From DATJCV01 sp963707665 (GTDB lineage Bacteria > Pseudomonadota > Gammaproteobacteria > Burkholderiales > Burkholderiaceae_D): 64,000 nucleotides of DNA. The stretch spans positions 1 to 64,000 of the forward strand of contig CAVPQU010000023.1 in assembly GCA_963707665.1 (NCBI GenBank). Direction: 5' to 3'. Below, in pieces: positions 20,511 to 29,440 of the stretch (the first letter of the stretch is position 1; the number at the start of each line of letters is the position of its first letter). The position numbers were made by a program, and so were the translations under genes. The notes under the pieces are model-generated. The model made no database searches. It worked only from the letters and a program-made list of their open reading frames with translations, and had not been told where the DNA came from.

Positions 20511-21287
20511 TCAAACGTACTGATACCGTAGCAGGCGATGCTTCAGATTTTCCAGGATAAGTTGATCGATCAGCACTGCCAGGATTGCAATCGTCACGAT
20601 GTTCGCCATGACGCCGATCATGTCGGCGGTTTCACCGGCGTAGGCCAGCGAACGCCCCAGCCCCTTGCCGAAGCCGATCAGCATTTCGGCTGAAATCAAC
20701 GCGCGCCATGCATTGCCGAACGCCAGTTGGGCACCGGTGATCAATTCCGGCATCACCGCGGGCAGATACACGCGTTTCAGCATGTCCCAGCGCGACGCGC
20801 CCATGACGCGCGCGGCCGAAACGTGGACTTGCTGCACGCTTTCGGTGGCATTCATCACGGACAGCGCGGCCGGGAAAAAAGCGGCGAGGGCGATGACGAC
20901 GATGATAGGCAGGCTGCCGAAACCCATCAGGATCAGGAACAGGGGCACCCAGGCGATGGACGGAATTGACTGCAGGATGATGATCGCCGACTTCAGTACT
21001 TCGCGGAAGAAGAACAAGATGGCGCCGATCAGGCCAAAGCCGATTCCAAACAGCAGCGCCGCACTGTAGCCGCCTGCCAGTCGCATCAGGCTGTTCCACA
21101 ATGTCAGACGAAATTCAGTGGAGCGGATGTCGTCCCAGAGGCGCGCCAGGACCGTAGGTACGCCGGGCATCAGGAAGTCCGGCAGGGTCCAGGCCGCTAT
21201 TTGCCAGCACAGCAGAATGAACAGGATCGCCAGGAACATGGCGAGTCGTTTGCGATAGCCGGACAGGTGTAATTGTGTGCTCATCAA
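20511..21287 (-). CDS. ABC transporter permease, nitrate/sulfonate/taurine type
   Basis: A 258-residue permease of the SsuC/TauC class with about six helices. It shows the conserved ATPase-contact loop AARVMGASRWDMLKRVYLPAVMPELITG. SIPSIAWVPLFLILMGFG is also typical of the class. It is followed after two bases by the family-3 binding protein gene and preceded by a 114-base gap containing a strong hairpin. It pairs with the ATPase at 22407-23180. The transported compound cannot be read from sequence; sulfonates, nitrate-like or thiamine-precursor compounds are all possible. Confidence 0.88.
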   Translation of the reverse strand: MMSTQLHLSGYRKRLAMFLAILFILLCWQIAAWTLPDFLMPGVPTVLARLWDDIRSTEFRLTLWNSLMRLAGGYSAALLFGIGFGLIGAILFFFREVLKSAIIILQSIPSIAWVPLFLILMGFGSLPIIVVIALAAFFPAALSVMNATESVQQVHVSAARVMGASRWDMLKRVYLPAVMPELITGAQLAFGNAWRALISAEMLIGFGKGLGRSLAYAGETADMIGVMANIVTIAILAVLIDQLILENLKHRLLRYQYV

Positions 21288-21299
21288 ATATCAAAATAA

Positions 21300-21323
21300 G
21301 ATGGCCGGCGAGTGCCGGCCATC
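21300..21323 (-). promoter_or_regulatory. Intercistronic stem-loop between binding-protein and permease genes
   Basis: GATGGCCGGC (21300-21309), loop GAGT, GCCGGCCATC (21314-21323) is a perfect 10-bp stem. It lies 12 bases upstream of the permease start. There is no T-run, so an mRNA-stabilising or partial-attenuation role is more likely than full termination. Confidence 0.6.
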
Positions 21324-21401
21324 GAGTTCATGCGGGTGTCAAGCCGGATTATAACGGCCGTCCGACCGGCAATGCCACCTCAATCGGTGGCGTCACGCCA
21401 G

Positions 21402-22410
21402 TCACAGCTTGCGGTCCGTCTGCCAGCTCAGATCAACAATGCCTTTCACGTCGAACGGCGTGCCATCGCGGGTTTTCAGCGAACCCTGAGCCTGCAGGAT
21501 ATCGGCGATTTCCTGCATCCGGGCTTGCTCCTTGGCGGTCAGCACGGCGCTGAAAGTCTGGCTCTTGATGGCGTCGCGGATGACGTCTTCACGAGGCAGG
21601 TCACCGTGTTTCAGGGTTTTAAGGGTCGGTTCGGAAATGAAATAGCCGGCGATCAGTTTCGATGCTGCCTCCGGATTTTTCTGCAGCAGACTCGATCGCT
21701 TCGCGCTGCGCGTCGAGTGATTTCCACACCGCGTCTTTTCTCTTCTTCAGTATCTCGCCCGACGTGATGACGACCATGCAAGGGAACGGCCAGACTTCGC
21801 CGATTTCATAGATCTGCTTGACCGGCGCGATCAGTTGCGCAATCCGTGCCTGCGGCTCGAACAGGAAGGCGGCATCGACGCGCTTGCCCACCAGCGACTG
21901 CACCGCCACTTGCGGGCTGACGCCCATGATGGTCAGGTCGTCGGGTTTCAGGCCGGCGTTCTTCAGCACCACGCCTTTCAGCACGGTATCGGCGGTGCTG
22001 CCTTCCGCCTGCGAGGCCAGCGTGCGGCCCTTCAGGCCAGCGACATTCTTGATGCCGGTATCGTCACGCACGACGATGGCGTGATAGCCGTGCTGTGCTC
22101 CGCCCACCACTTTCAGGTCGGCGCCTTTGGAAGCCCACGCCACCGCATTGGTGAATCCGAGTACGCCAGTATCGAGCTGGCCGCCGACGATGGCCTTGAT
22201 CAGGTCGGTGCCGGACTTGAATTCGACCAGTTCGACATCCAGCCCGTGTTTTTTGTAGAAACCGCCTTCGTAGGCTGCAATTGCCTGCGCGTCATCCATG
22301 ACCCGCAGGTAGCCTACCTTGAGCTTCTCGGCTGCGACCGCCTGGCTGGCGATGGCGAACACCGCCAGTGCCGGAATCAACAATCGTGACAATTTCGGTA
22401 CGAGTTTCAT
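21402..22410 (-). CDS. ABC transporter substrate-binding protein (SsuA/NrtA type), one frameshift
   Basis: A periplasmic NMT1/SsuA-like binding protein. The signal peptide ends ASQAVA, then EKLKVGYLRVMDDAQAIAAYEGGFYKKHGLDVELVEF follows. The frame is clean until about 21695, where one extra base ends it early at 21619. In the adjacent frame the protein continues SLLQKNPEAASKLIAGYFIS and ends TDRKL at TGA 21402-21404, giving the expected 335-residue length. The extension is clearly homologous, so the true gene covers 21402-22410. Its start overlaps the ATPase stop (ATGA). The single shift could be a sequence error or a recent mutation. Confidence 0.82.
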
Positions 22411-23180
22411 GCTTCTGCTCCTTCTAGGGTTTTTACAATGTCGTCTTGTTCTGCGCGGATGCCCAGCAGCCCTAGAATCTCGCGCCGCATCGCCGCAAAC
22501 TCCGACAAGTCGTGGGTTTTTTCGTGATGTTGCAGATTGAATTCCTTGAGCACCGTGGCCGGCCGTGCACTGAACACCAGGATGCGGTCGGCCAGGAACA
22601 GTGCCTCATCGACATCGTGCGTCACCAGCAGGACGGTTGGCTGCGTTTCCCGGATCAAGGTGCGCAACGCATCCTGCAAGGTCATGCGGGTCAGCGCGTC
22701 GAGCGCGCCGAACGGTTCGTCCAGCAGCAAGACCTTGGGATTGGAAATGAACGCGCGAGCCAATGCCGCACGCTGCCGCATGCCGCCCGACACCTGATGC
22801 GGGTAATAGCTCTCGAAGCCCTGCAGATTGACCTTGGCCAGCCATTCGCGCGCCTGCCGCTGCGCCTCGGGGCGCGCGATTTTCTGGAATTCCAGCGCCA
22901 TGGCGACGTTTTGCAGCAGGGTTTGCCACGGATACAGGGCATTTTCCTGAAACATCAGGGTGCGTTCCGGATCCGGCCCTTGCACCGGCTGGCCATTGGC
23001 CAGCATGCGGCCGCTGCTCGGCATCTCGAGGCCGGCGGCGATATGCAGCAAGGTCGATTTGCCGCAGCCGGACGGGCCGACCAGGGCCACCAGTTCGCCA
23101 CTCTTCACTTCGCGCGAGAAGTTGTTGACTACTTGCAGGCTGGAAAAATGCTTACTGATATTTTCAAAGGACAGTTTCAT
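22407..23180 (-). CDS. ABC transporter ATP-binding protein (SsuB/TauB type)
   Basis: A 257-residue ATPase with Walker A GPSGCGKST, Q-loop FQENALYPWQT, signature VSGGMRQRAALARA and Walker B VLLLDEPFGALD. The WQT after the Q-loop is typical of nitrate/sulfonate/taurine importers. It is the first gene of the minus-strand operon ATPase, binding protein, permease, family-3 binding protein. The gap upstream carries a paired-GGAGTAT repeat. Together with the repeat at 19535, it flanks the whole operon. Confidence 0.9.
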   Translation of the reverse strand: MKLSFENISKHFSSLQVVNNFSREVKSGELVALVGPSGCGKSTLLHIAAGLEMPSSGRMLANGQPVQGPDPERTLMFQENALYPWQTLLQNVAMALEFQKIARPEAQRQAREWLAKVNLQGFESYYPHQVSGGMRQRAALARAFISNPKVLLLDEPFGALDALTRMTLQDALRTLIRETQPTVLLVTHDVDEALFLADRILVFSARPATVLKEFNLQHHEKTHDLSEFAAMRREILGLLGIRAEQDDIVKTLEGAEA

Positions 23181-23394
23181 TGGCGATTGTTGTTACGGAC
23201 GGGGCGGGAAGGACCAAAGGCGAGTCGCGAAATGTTGGTATTTCGCTCGGAGTCAATTCGTCGTCCGCATATCCTTACGGTGCACGATTGCAAACATGCG
23301 GGACTGTAGTTTGTATCCCTTGAGCGGACAACAATTTTTATCTAGTTTGTTTATATGAGAATGGAATATTGAAATCTCTTACGTATATGGTAGT

Positions 23395-23455
23395 GGAGTA
23401 TGTTTCAAAAACGACCTGCATATCGCCTGAAAATGATGGTCTATATTGGGAGTAT
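23395..23455 (+). repeat. Paired GGAGTAT intergenic repeat, 53/54-base class (copy 3)
   Basis: GGAGTAT at 23395 and 23449 are 54 bases apart. It shares GGAGTATGTT at the left and TGGGAGTATCTG at the right with the copy at 33396-33455, plus GAAAAT and CTATA in between. The remaining gap 23456-23638 shows no gene. Confidence 0.6.
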
Positions 23456-23638
23456 CTGTCTGGATGCGGCCAATGGCAAGGCGCCGCTAGAGGCGTATGC
23501 GACTTCGCCCGCCGACCTGGGGTCGCTATCGCCCGCTTGATACGCTTACCGGAGATGGCCGCAATCGAGCCGCAGGCAGTTGGCGCAACCGCGCCTGGCG
23601 GAAAAGATCGGGATGAAAGTGCTCGCGCTGATGCAAGC

Positions 23639-24553
23639 TTATTCCAGGTTTTGCACCTGTTCGCGCATCTGGTCGATCAGGAGTTTCAGTTCCATCGAGG
23701 CGTCGGACAAGTCCTTGATCGCAGCTTTGGAGCCGACCGTATTGGCTTCCCGATTCAATTCCTGCATCATGAAATCAAGCCGCTTGCCAACCTGGCCGCC
23801 TTTTTTCAGGATACGGCGCGTTTCCGCCAAATGCGCCGACAAGCGCGATACTTCTTCCGCGATGTCGATTCGAATGCCATACAGGATGACTTCCTGGCGA
23901 ATCCGCTCCAGGGCGTCCTCGCGCGTCACGCTGGCAGCGGCGGCCGAATCGGTTTGCAAATTCAGGCCCAGCGCTTCCTGCATCCGCTCGATCGCTTTTT
24001 GCTGAAACTGGGCGACCACTTTCGGCACCAGCGGAGTAATGCGCTGCACAATCGCTTCCATCGCATCGATGCGGGATTCGAGTGCCGCCTGCAGCGCCGC
24101 GCCTTCGCGTGCGCGCGAGTCGATGAAGGCGTCCAGCGCGGCTTGCAAGACTTGCGCGGCGTCGGCCTGCAGCGTGTCCTGTCCGATTTCGGCCTCCTCG
24201 ATGACGCCGGGCCAGCGCAATACCTCGTGCACCGAGAGGGGTGCCGCCTGGCTGAACTGCTGGCGTACCGTCTCCTGCATGTTGGCCAATGCGGCAAGCA
24301 GGCGGGTATTCAGCGCCTGGCTGCTGGCTGTGGCATCCTTGCGGCCGAAGCTGACCCGGCATTCGACCTTGCCGCGCGCGACACGGGCGACAATCGCTTC
24401 GCGCAGCATCGGCTCCAATGCCCGCAAATCGTCATTGATGCGAAACTGCAAATCGAGAAAGCGCGAGTTGACGCTCTTGATTTCGATGGTGATGGTGCCG
24501 GTCGCGGTATCGCGCGTATCGACCGCGTAGCCGGTCATGCTGCAGATCGTCAA
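23639..24553 (-). CDS. yicC: YicC-family endoribonuclease
   Basis: A 304-residue YicC/YloC protein. The N-terminal half starts MTICSMTGYAVDTRD and includes EIKSVNSRFLDLQFR. The C-terminal DUF1732 region (RIDIAEEVSRLSAHLAETRR, GKRLDFMMQELNREANT, then SKAAIKDLSDASMELKLLID) is the signature of the family. YicC homologues are metal-dependent endoribonucleases involved in RNA turnover. It is divergent from the kinase gene, with only 75 bases between their starts. In relatives it usually lies directly upstream of gmk. Confidence 0.93.
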   Translation of the reverse strand: MTICSMTGYAVDTRDTATGTITIEIKSVNSRFLDLQFRINDDLRALEPMLREAIVARVARGKVECRVSFGRKDATASSQALNTRLLAALANMQETVRQQFSQAAPLSVHEVLRWPGVIEEAEIGQDTLQADAAQVLQAALDAFIDSRAREGAALQAALESRIDAMEAIVQRITPLVPKVVAQFQQKAIERMQEALGLNLQTDSAAAASVTREDALERIRQEVILYGIRIDIAEEVSRLSAHLAETRRILKKGGQVGKRLDFMMQELNREANTVGSKAAIKDLSDASMELKLLIDQMREQVQNLE

Positions 24554-24628
24554 AGCTCAGTCCTTGGTTTTGTCTTTACAAAACAGTGATTTATCAACAC
24601 AATTGCACGTATATTCAGTTGGAACGAC

Positions 24629-25633
24629 ATGGCCACGCAAAATAACGCTCCCTTGCCTGACGGGCTCGAAATTGCCGGATACCGCATTGTAAAGAAGATT
24701 GCATCGGGCGGTTTCAGTATTGTCTATCTTGCTTACGACGAGGATGGCAATGCGGTGGCCATCAAGGAATACCTGCCCAGTTCGCTGGCGCTGCGCCAGC
24801 CGGGAGAATTGATCCCGACCATTTCTGCCGACAACCTGGCCACTTTCCGTATCGGCCTCAAATGCTTTTTCGAGGAAGGGCGGGCGCTGGCCCGGATTGC
24901 CCATCCGAACGTGGTCAGTGTCGTCAATTTTTTCCGCGCGAATGAAACCGTCTACATGGTCATGGTGTATGAATCCGGGCGCTCGCTGCAGGACCATATC
25001 CTGCGCCGCCGCGACAAAGGCGAGAAGCCGCTGATATCGGAAAAATTCATCCGCAAGATGTTCAATCGGGTGTTGCATGGCTTGCGCGAGGTGCATACCA
25101 ACAAGTTGCTGCACCTGGACCTGAAGCCGGCCAACATTTACCTGCGGGTGGACGGCACACCGATCCTGCTCGACTTTGGTGCCGCTCGCCAAACCCTGCA
25201 AACCGACCTGCCCAAGCTGTATCCGATGTACACGCCCGGATTCGCGCCGCCCGAACTGTATGGAAAAAACGGCAACCTCGGGCCGTGGACCGATATCTAC
25301 AGCATCGGCGCATCGATCTTCGCCTGCATGGTCGGCGCGCCGCCGCAAGCGGCCGATCAGCGCAAGAAAAACGACCGCATGGAAGGGCACTTCCGCAAAC
25401 TGGAGGGAATTTATTCTCCCCAATTGATTGAGGTCGTGCGCTCCTGCCTGAAGATCGATCCGCTGGAGCGCCCGCAAAGCGTATTCGCGTTGCAAAAGGC
25501 GTTGACGCGGCCGGTACCGGCCAACCCTTCCGGCGACGCCATGGAAAAGGTGTCGCGCAAGTTGCGCGAGCTGTTTGGCACGATCGGCAAGAAACGCATC
25601 AACGCCAACACGATCCAGGAAAACACCTTGTAA
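24629..25633 (+). CDS. Serine/threonine protein kinase (Hanks type)
   Basis: A 334-residue soluble kinase with the full fold: glycine loop ASGGFSIVYLA (residues 25-35), ATP lysine K46 in VAIKEYLP, and catalytic loop HLDLKPAN (162-169, D164). The metal motif is LDFGAARQ (D182), followed by PGFAPPELY in place of the eukaryotic APE. The residue before the catalytic aspartate is leucine, so it is a non-RD kinase and probably not controlled by activation-loop phosphorylation. No membrane segment or sensor domain is present. The next gene encodes a PP2C phosphatase, making a kinase/phosphatase pair. Substrates are unknown; neighbours suggest RNA or nucleotide metabolism. Confidence 0.9.
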   Translation: MATQNNAPLPDGLEIAGYRIVKKIASGGFSIVYLAYDEDGNAVAIKEYLPSSLALRQPGELIPTISADNLATFRIGLKCFFEEGRALARIAHPNVVSVVNFFRANETVYMVMVYESGRSLQDHILRRRDKGEKPLISEKFIRKMFNRVLHGLREVHTNKLLHLDLKPANIYLRVDGTPILLDFGAARQTLQTDLPKLYPMYTPGFAPPELYGKNGNLGPWTDIYSIGASIFACMVGAPPQAADQRKKNDRMEGHFRKLEGIYSPQLIEVVRSCLKIDPLERPQSVFALQKALTRPVPANPSGDAMEKVSRKLRELFGTIGKKRINANTIQENTL

Positions 25634-25670
25634 TACAATACGAGGCTGTTCACGCAAGCACGTTTATACA

Positions 25671-26603
25671 ATGCGATTCTCGGTATACCAGGAAAGCTTG
25701 ATCGGTGGCCGCAAGGTCAATCAGGATCGCATGGGCTACAGCTTCACGCGGGACGCCTTGCTGCTGCTGCTGGCGGATGGCATGGGTGGCCACATCCAGG
25801 GCGAGATCGCGGCGACGATTGCGCTGCAGACCATCGGCTCGCTGTTCCAGCAGCATGCGACGCCCAAGATCAAGAAACCCGAGCGTTTTCTGGAAGACAG
25901 TTTTTTTGCCGCGCACCACGAAATCCATCGCTATCGCGCCATCAACCAGCTTCCGGAAACCCCGCGCACCACGATCGTCGCCTGCCTGATCCAGCACAAC
26001 AGCGCGTTCTGGGCCCACTGCGGCGATTCGCGCCTGTACTGGATGCGCGATGGCCAGATACTGTCGCGTACCCGAGACCACTCGCGCATCGAAACCCTGA
26101 TCGCGCAAGGCAAGGTTGACCCGTCCGAACGCGCCACCCATCCGGACCGCAACAAGTTATTCAATTGCCTCGGCGCACCCAACATGCCGATCGTCGAAAT
26201 CTCGCGCCGCGCCAGCTTGCAGGGCGGCGACGTGATGCTGCTGTGCTCCGACGGCTTGTGGTCGATGCTGCCGGATCATGTTCTGGCGCAGCGGCTGCAG
26301 GACAATACGATCGTGCGTGCGGTGCCGGAGTTGTTGCAGACGGCGGTTGGCATCGCCGGCAAGAGCAGCGACAATGTGACTGCGTTGGCGATGATGTGGG
26401 AGGGCGGCAGCAACAGTCTGAACGACGCCACCACGATTACCACCCATACGCTGCCGATCGGCACCGTCACCACCACCATCCAGGCGCCGCGCCATGCCGA
26501 CCTCGAGGGTGCAGACGCATTCGACGAGGCGGAAATTGAAAAGGCAATCGAGGAAATTCGCGGCGCCATTGAAAAATCCTCACGCCTGACCTCCAAAAAC
26601 TAG
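25671..26603 (+). CDS. PP2C-family protein phosphatase
   Basis: A 310-residue metal-dependent Ser/Thr phosphatase. It has the metal-binding aspartates in NQDR (D19) and ADGMGGH (D36), then CGDSRLYWMRDG, LLCSDGLWSML and SDNVTALAMMW. A roughly 70-residue Ser/Thr-rich and acidic tail follows the domain. ATG 25671 is 38 bases after the kinase stop, so the two are probably cotranscribed. It is the likely antagonist of that kinase. It is followed after eight bases by rph. Confidence 0.9.
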   Translation: MRFSVYQESLIGGRKVNQDRMGYSFTRDALLLLLADGMGGHIQGEIAATIALQTIGSLFQQHATPKIKKPERFLEDSFFAAHHEIHRYRAINQLPETPRTTIVACLIQHNSAFWAHCGDSRLYWMRDGQILSRTRDHSRIETLIAQGKVDPSERATHPDRNKLFNCLGAPNMPIVEISRRASLQGGDVMLLCSDGLWSMLPDHVLAQRLQDNTIVRAVPELLQTAVGIAGKSSDNVTALAMMWEGGSNSLNDATTITTHTLPIGTVTTTIQAPRHADLEGADAFDEAEIEKAIEEIRGAIEKSSRLTSKN

Positions 26604-26611
26604 GAATTCCC

Positions 26612-27346
26612 ATGTCTGATACAAGCCGCTTCGGCGGACGTGCGGCCGACGCATTGCGTCCGGTGCGCCTGCTGCGCCATTTCACCAAGCACGCGGAAGG
26701 CTCGGTGCTGGTCGAATTTGGCGATACTCGCGTGCTGTGCACGGCCAGTATCGAAGAAAAAGTGCCCGGGTTCTTGAAAGGCAAGGGACGCGGCTGGCTG
26801 ACCGCCGAGTATGGCATGCTGCCGCGCTCGACCCATACCCGCATGGATCGTGAAGCCGCCAAGGGCAAGCAATCGGGCCGCACCCAGGAAATCCAGCGCC
26901 TGATCGGCCGCTCATTGCGGGCCGCGTTTGATCTTGAAGCGTTCGGCGAGCGCACGCTGCAACTGGATTGCGATGTGCTGCAAGCCGATGGCGGCACCCG
27001 CACCGCGGCGATTACCGGCGCCATGGTGGCCGCCCATGATGCGTTTGCGCAACTGGTCGAGCGCGGTGCGCTGACGGCGATTCCGCTCAAGCACTTCGTG
27101 GCGGCGGTTTCGGTCGGTGTCTGCCAGGGGCGGCCGGTGCTCGATCTCGACTATCTCGAAGATTCGGCCTGCGATACCGACATGAACGTGGTGATGACGG
27201 ATGACGGCCGCTTCATCGAAATTCAGGGCACGGCCGAAGGCGCGCCGTTTGATCGGGCCAACATGGACGCCTTGCTCGATTTGGCGCAAAAAGGGATTGC
27301 CGGCCTGGTGCTGCTGCAAAGGCAGGCACTCGGCCTGGCGGCATGA
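26612..27346 (+). CDS. rph: Ribonuclease PH
   Basis: A 244-residue phosphorolytic 3'-exoribonuclease that trims tRNA 3' ends. The conserved order is complete: GSVLVEFGDTRVLCTASIEE, GKGRGWLTAEYGMLPRSTHTR, RTQEIQRLIGRSLRAA, and DCDVLQADGGTRTAAITGA. The C-terminus (QGTAEGAPFDR, then LLDLAQKGI) is intact, unlike the frameshifted gene of some E. coli K-12 strains. It overlaps rdgB by four bases. Confidence 0.95.
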   Translation: MSDTSRFGGRAADALRPVRLLRHFTKHAEGSVLVEFGDTRVLCTASIEEKVPGFLKGKGRGWLTAEYGMLPRSTHTRMDREAAKGKQSGRTQEIQRLIGRSLRAAFDLEAFGERTLQLDCDVLQADGGTRTAAITGAMVAAHDAFAQLVERGALTAIPLKHFVAAVSVGVCQGRPVLDLDYLEDSACDTDMNVVMTDDGRFIEIQGTAEGAPFDRANMDALLDLAQKGIAGLVLLQRQALGLAA

Positions 27347-27951
27347 TGGACAGCCGATCGGTGCCAGGCCGCGGCCCGCTGGTCCTGGCCTCGAACAATG
27401 CCGGCAAGCTGAAGGAATTTTCCCGCCTGCTGGCCCCGGCCGGTTTTGTGCTGCGGCCGCAAGGCGAGTTTGCGGTGCCGGAAGCCGAAGAACCGCATCC
27501 CACTTTCGTTGAAAACGCCCTGGCCAAGGCACGCCACGCATCGCGGCTTACTGCTCTGCCGGCGTTGGCCGACGACTCCGGCGTATGCGCACTGGCGTTG
27601 CATGGTGCTCCCGGCGTGCTGTCCGCCCGTTATGCCGGTGAGCCGAAATCAGATGCTGCCAATAACCGCAAGCTGGTGGCCGAGCTGGGAGCCTACGCCG
27701 ACAAATCGGCTTACTATTATTGCGTACTGGTCTTGGTGCGGCACGCCGATGATCCACAACCGATCATTGCCGAAGGACGCTGGAACGGGGAAATCATTGC
27801 CACGCCACGCGGCCAGAATGGCTTTGGCTATGACCCGTATTTCTGGTTGCCGGATCTGGGTAAAACGGCGGCTGAACTCAGCCCGGAAGAAAAAAACCAG
27901 GTGTCCCATCGCGCCCAGGCATTACGCATACTGATTGAGAAACTGCAATGA
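27343..27951 (+). CDS. rdgB: XTP/dITP diphosphatase (RdgB/HAM1)
   Basis: A 202-residue house-cleaning pyrophosphatase that removes dITP, dXTP and ITP from the nucleotide pool. It starts LVLASNNAGKLKEFSRLL and has TFVENALAKARHAS, LADDSGVCALAL, GVLSARYAGEP, and NGFGYDPYFWLPDLGKTAAEL, all family hallmarks. The start overlaps the end of rph and the stop overlaps hemW, so three genes appear translationally coupled. Confidence 0.95.
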   Translation: MMDSRSVPGRGPLVLASNNAGKLKEFSRLLAPAGFVLRPQGEFAVPEAEEPHPTFVENALAKARHASRLTALPALADDSGVCALALHGAPGVLSARYAGEPKSDAANNRKLVAELGAYADKSAYYYCVLVLVRHADDPQPIIAEGRWNGEIIATPRGQNGFGYDPYFWLPDLGKTAAELSPEEKNQVSHRAQALRILIEKLQ

Positions 27952-29192
27952 TTCCGATCCAGCCGATTGATCCCAGCGCCACGCCGGTCGATGCGGTGGC
28001 CAATGCCGCGCAGGCGGCAATCGCCTTCCTGAAGCCGGGCCCGATTCATCTGGCTGCGCTGCCGCCGCTGTCGCTCTACATTCATTTTCCGTGGTGCGTC
28101 AAAAAATGTCCGTATTGCGACTTCAACTCGCATGAAGCCAAGGGTGCATTTCCCGAGGATGACTATCTGACGGCACTGCGCAGCGACCTCGAAAGTGCGC
28201 TGCCGCTGATCTGGGGCCGGCCCATTTATACCGTCTTCATCGGCGGCGGCACGCCCAGCTTGTTGTCGGCGGCAGGGCTGGATCGTCTGCTGTCCGACCT
28301 GCGCACCTTGCTGCCGCTGGACGGCGCCGCCGAAATCACGCTGGAAGCCAATCCAGGTACCTTCGAGTCGGAAAAATTCAAGGCATATCGAGCCAGCGGC
28401 ATCAATCGCCTGTCGATCGGCATCCAGAGTTTCAATCGCGTGCATCTGCAGGCCCTGGGCCGGATTCACGACGACAAGGAAGCGCGCCACGCAATCGAGA
28501 TCGCCCAGGCGCATTTCGATAATTTCAATCTGGACCTGATGTACGCGCTGCCGAAGCAGACCCTGGCGGAAGCGCAGCAGGATGTGGCGACTGCGATCGG
28601 CTTCGCGCCGCCGCACCTGTCGCTGTATCACCTGACGCTGGAGCCGAATACGGTGTTTGCCAAGTATCCGCCACGCTTGCCGGATGACGACAGCAGCGCC
28701 GACATGCAGGCCATGATCGAACAGTTGACGGCCGCCGCCGGCTACAAGCACTACGAAGTGTCGGCCTACGCGCAGCCAAGGCGGCAGGCACGGCACAACC
28801 TGAATTACTGGGAATTTGGCGACTACCTCGGCATCGGCGCCGGCGCGCATTCGAAGATATCGTTTCCGCAGCGGGTGATCCGGCAAACACGCTACAAGCA
28901 GCCGGACAGCTATCTGAAACAGGTGCGCGCCGGCACTCCCGTCCAGCAACAAGTGGAAGTCGGCAACGATGACCTCGGTTTCGAATTCATGCTGAACGCC
29001 TTGCGCCTGAACAGGGGCTTCCCGATCAGCCTGTTTGCCGAGCGAACAGGAATCCCGATCGCTGCCATCGAAGAGCAGTTGGCGCGGGCCGAAAGCAAGG
29101 GATTATTACGCCGTAACAACTACAAGATATGGCCGACCGATCTGGGTAAGCGTTTCTTGAATGATCTGCAGCAAATGTTCTTGCGCGACTGA
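27948..29192 (+). CDS. hemW: Radical SAM heme chaperone HemW
   Basis: A 414-residue radical SAM protein. The iron-sulfur motif CVKKCPYCDF (C-x3-C-x2-C) follows LYIHFPW, as in HemW. It has FIGGGTPSLLS, LEANPGTFE, RLSIGIQSFN and LDLMYALPKQT in order, and the C-terminal HemN-type domain. HemW binds heme and is thought to insert it into target proteins; the extra cysteine of true HemN (CX3CX2CXC) is absent, favouring HemW over coproporphyrinogen oxidase. It overlaps rdgB by four bases. Confidence 0.93.
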   Translation: MIPIQPIDPSATPVDAVANAAQAAIAFLKPGPIHLAALPPLSLYIHFPWCVKKCPYCDFNSHEAKGAFPEDDYLTALRSDLESALPLIWGRPIYTVFIGGGTPSLLSAAGLDRLLSDLRTLLPLDGAAEITLEANPGTFESEKFKAYRASGINRLSIGIQSFNRVHLQALGRIHDDKEARHAIEIAQAHFDNFNLDLMYALPKQTLAEAQQDVATAIGFAPPHLSLYHLTLEPNTVFAKYPPRLPDDDSSADMQAMIEQLTAAAGYKHYEVSAYAQPRRQARHNLNYWEFGDYLGIGAGAHSKISFPQRVIRQTRYKQPDSYLKQVRAGTPVQQQVEVGNDDLGFEFMLNALRLNRGFPISLFAERTGIPIAAIEEQLARAESKGLLRRNNYKIWPTDLGKRFLNDLQQMFLRD

Positions 29193-29233
29193 ATCGCGGC
29201 GCTATTTACGTCCGCGGGATTTGCGTGTTTAGG

Positions 29234-29239
29234 TATAAT
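29234..29239 (+). promoter_or_regulatory. Consensus -10 box upstream of tRNA-Ser
   Basis: A perfect TATAAT lies 114 bases before the tRNA. No good -35 hexamer is found at 16-18 bases upstream (sequence there is GC-rich), so the promoter call is tentative. A CAGAGGC/GCCTCTG stem lies between it and the tRNA. Confidence 0.35.
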
Positions 29240-29352
29240 CCGGCTGGCGGAAAATTCAGAGGCAGCGTAACTGGCCTCTGCCGCATCAGCAAAAAATATC
29301 GGGGGCGCGATGGCAGTCTGTCGCTAGAATTTGGCCCCCGAAAATCCGTACA

Positions 29353-29440
29353 GGAAGAGTGGCAGAGTGGTCGATTGCACCGGTCTTGAAAACCGGCGAC
29401 GGGTAACCGTCCGTGAGTTCGAATCTCACCTCTTCCGCCA
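29353..29440 (+). tRNA. tRNA-Ser(UGA), CCA encoded
   Basis: An 88-base type II tRNA. The acceptor stem GGAAGAG (29353-29359) pairs with CTCTTCC ahead of GCCA (29437-29440). The anticodon stem CCGGT/ACCGG encloses the loop with TGA, which reads UCA and related serine codons. The long variable arm (GACGGGTAACCGTC) and the GTTCGAATC T-loop fit serine tRNAs. No duplicated 3' end was seen downstream, so there is no sign of an element integrated at this tRNA. Confidence 0.96.
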
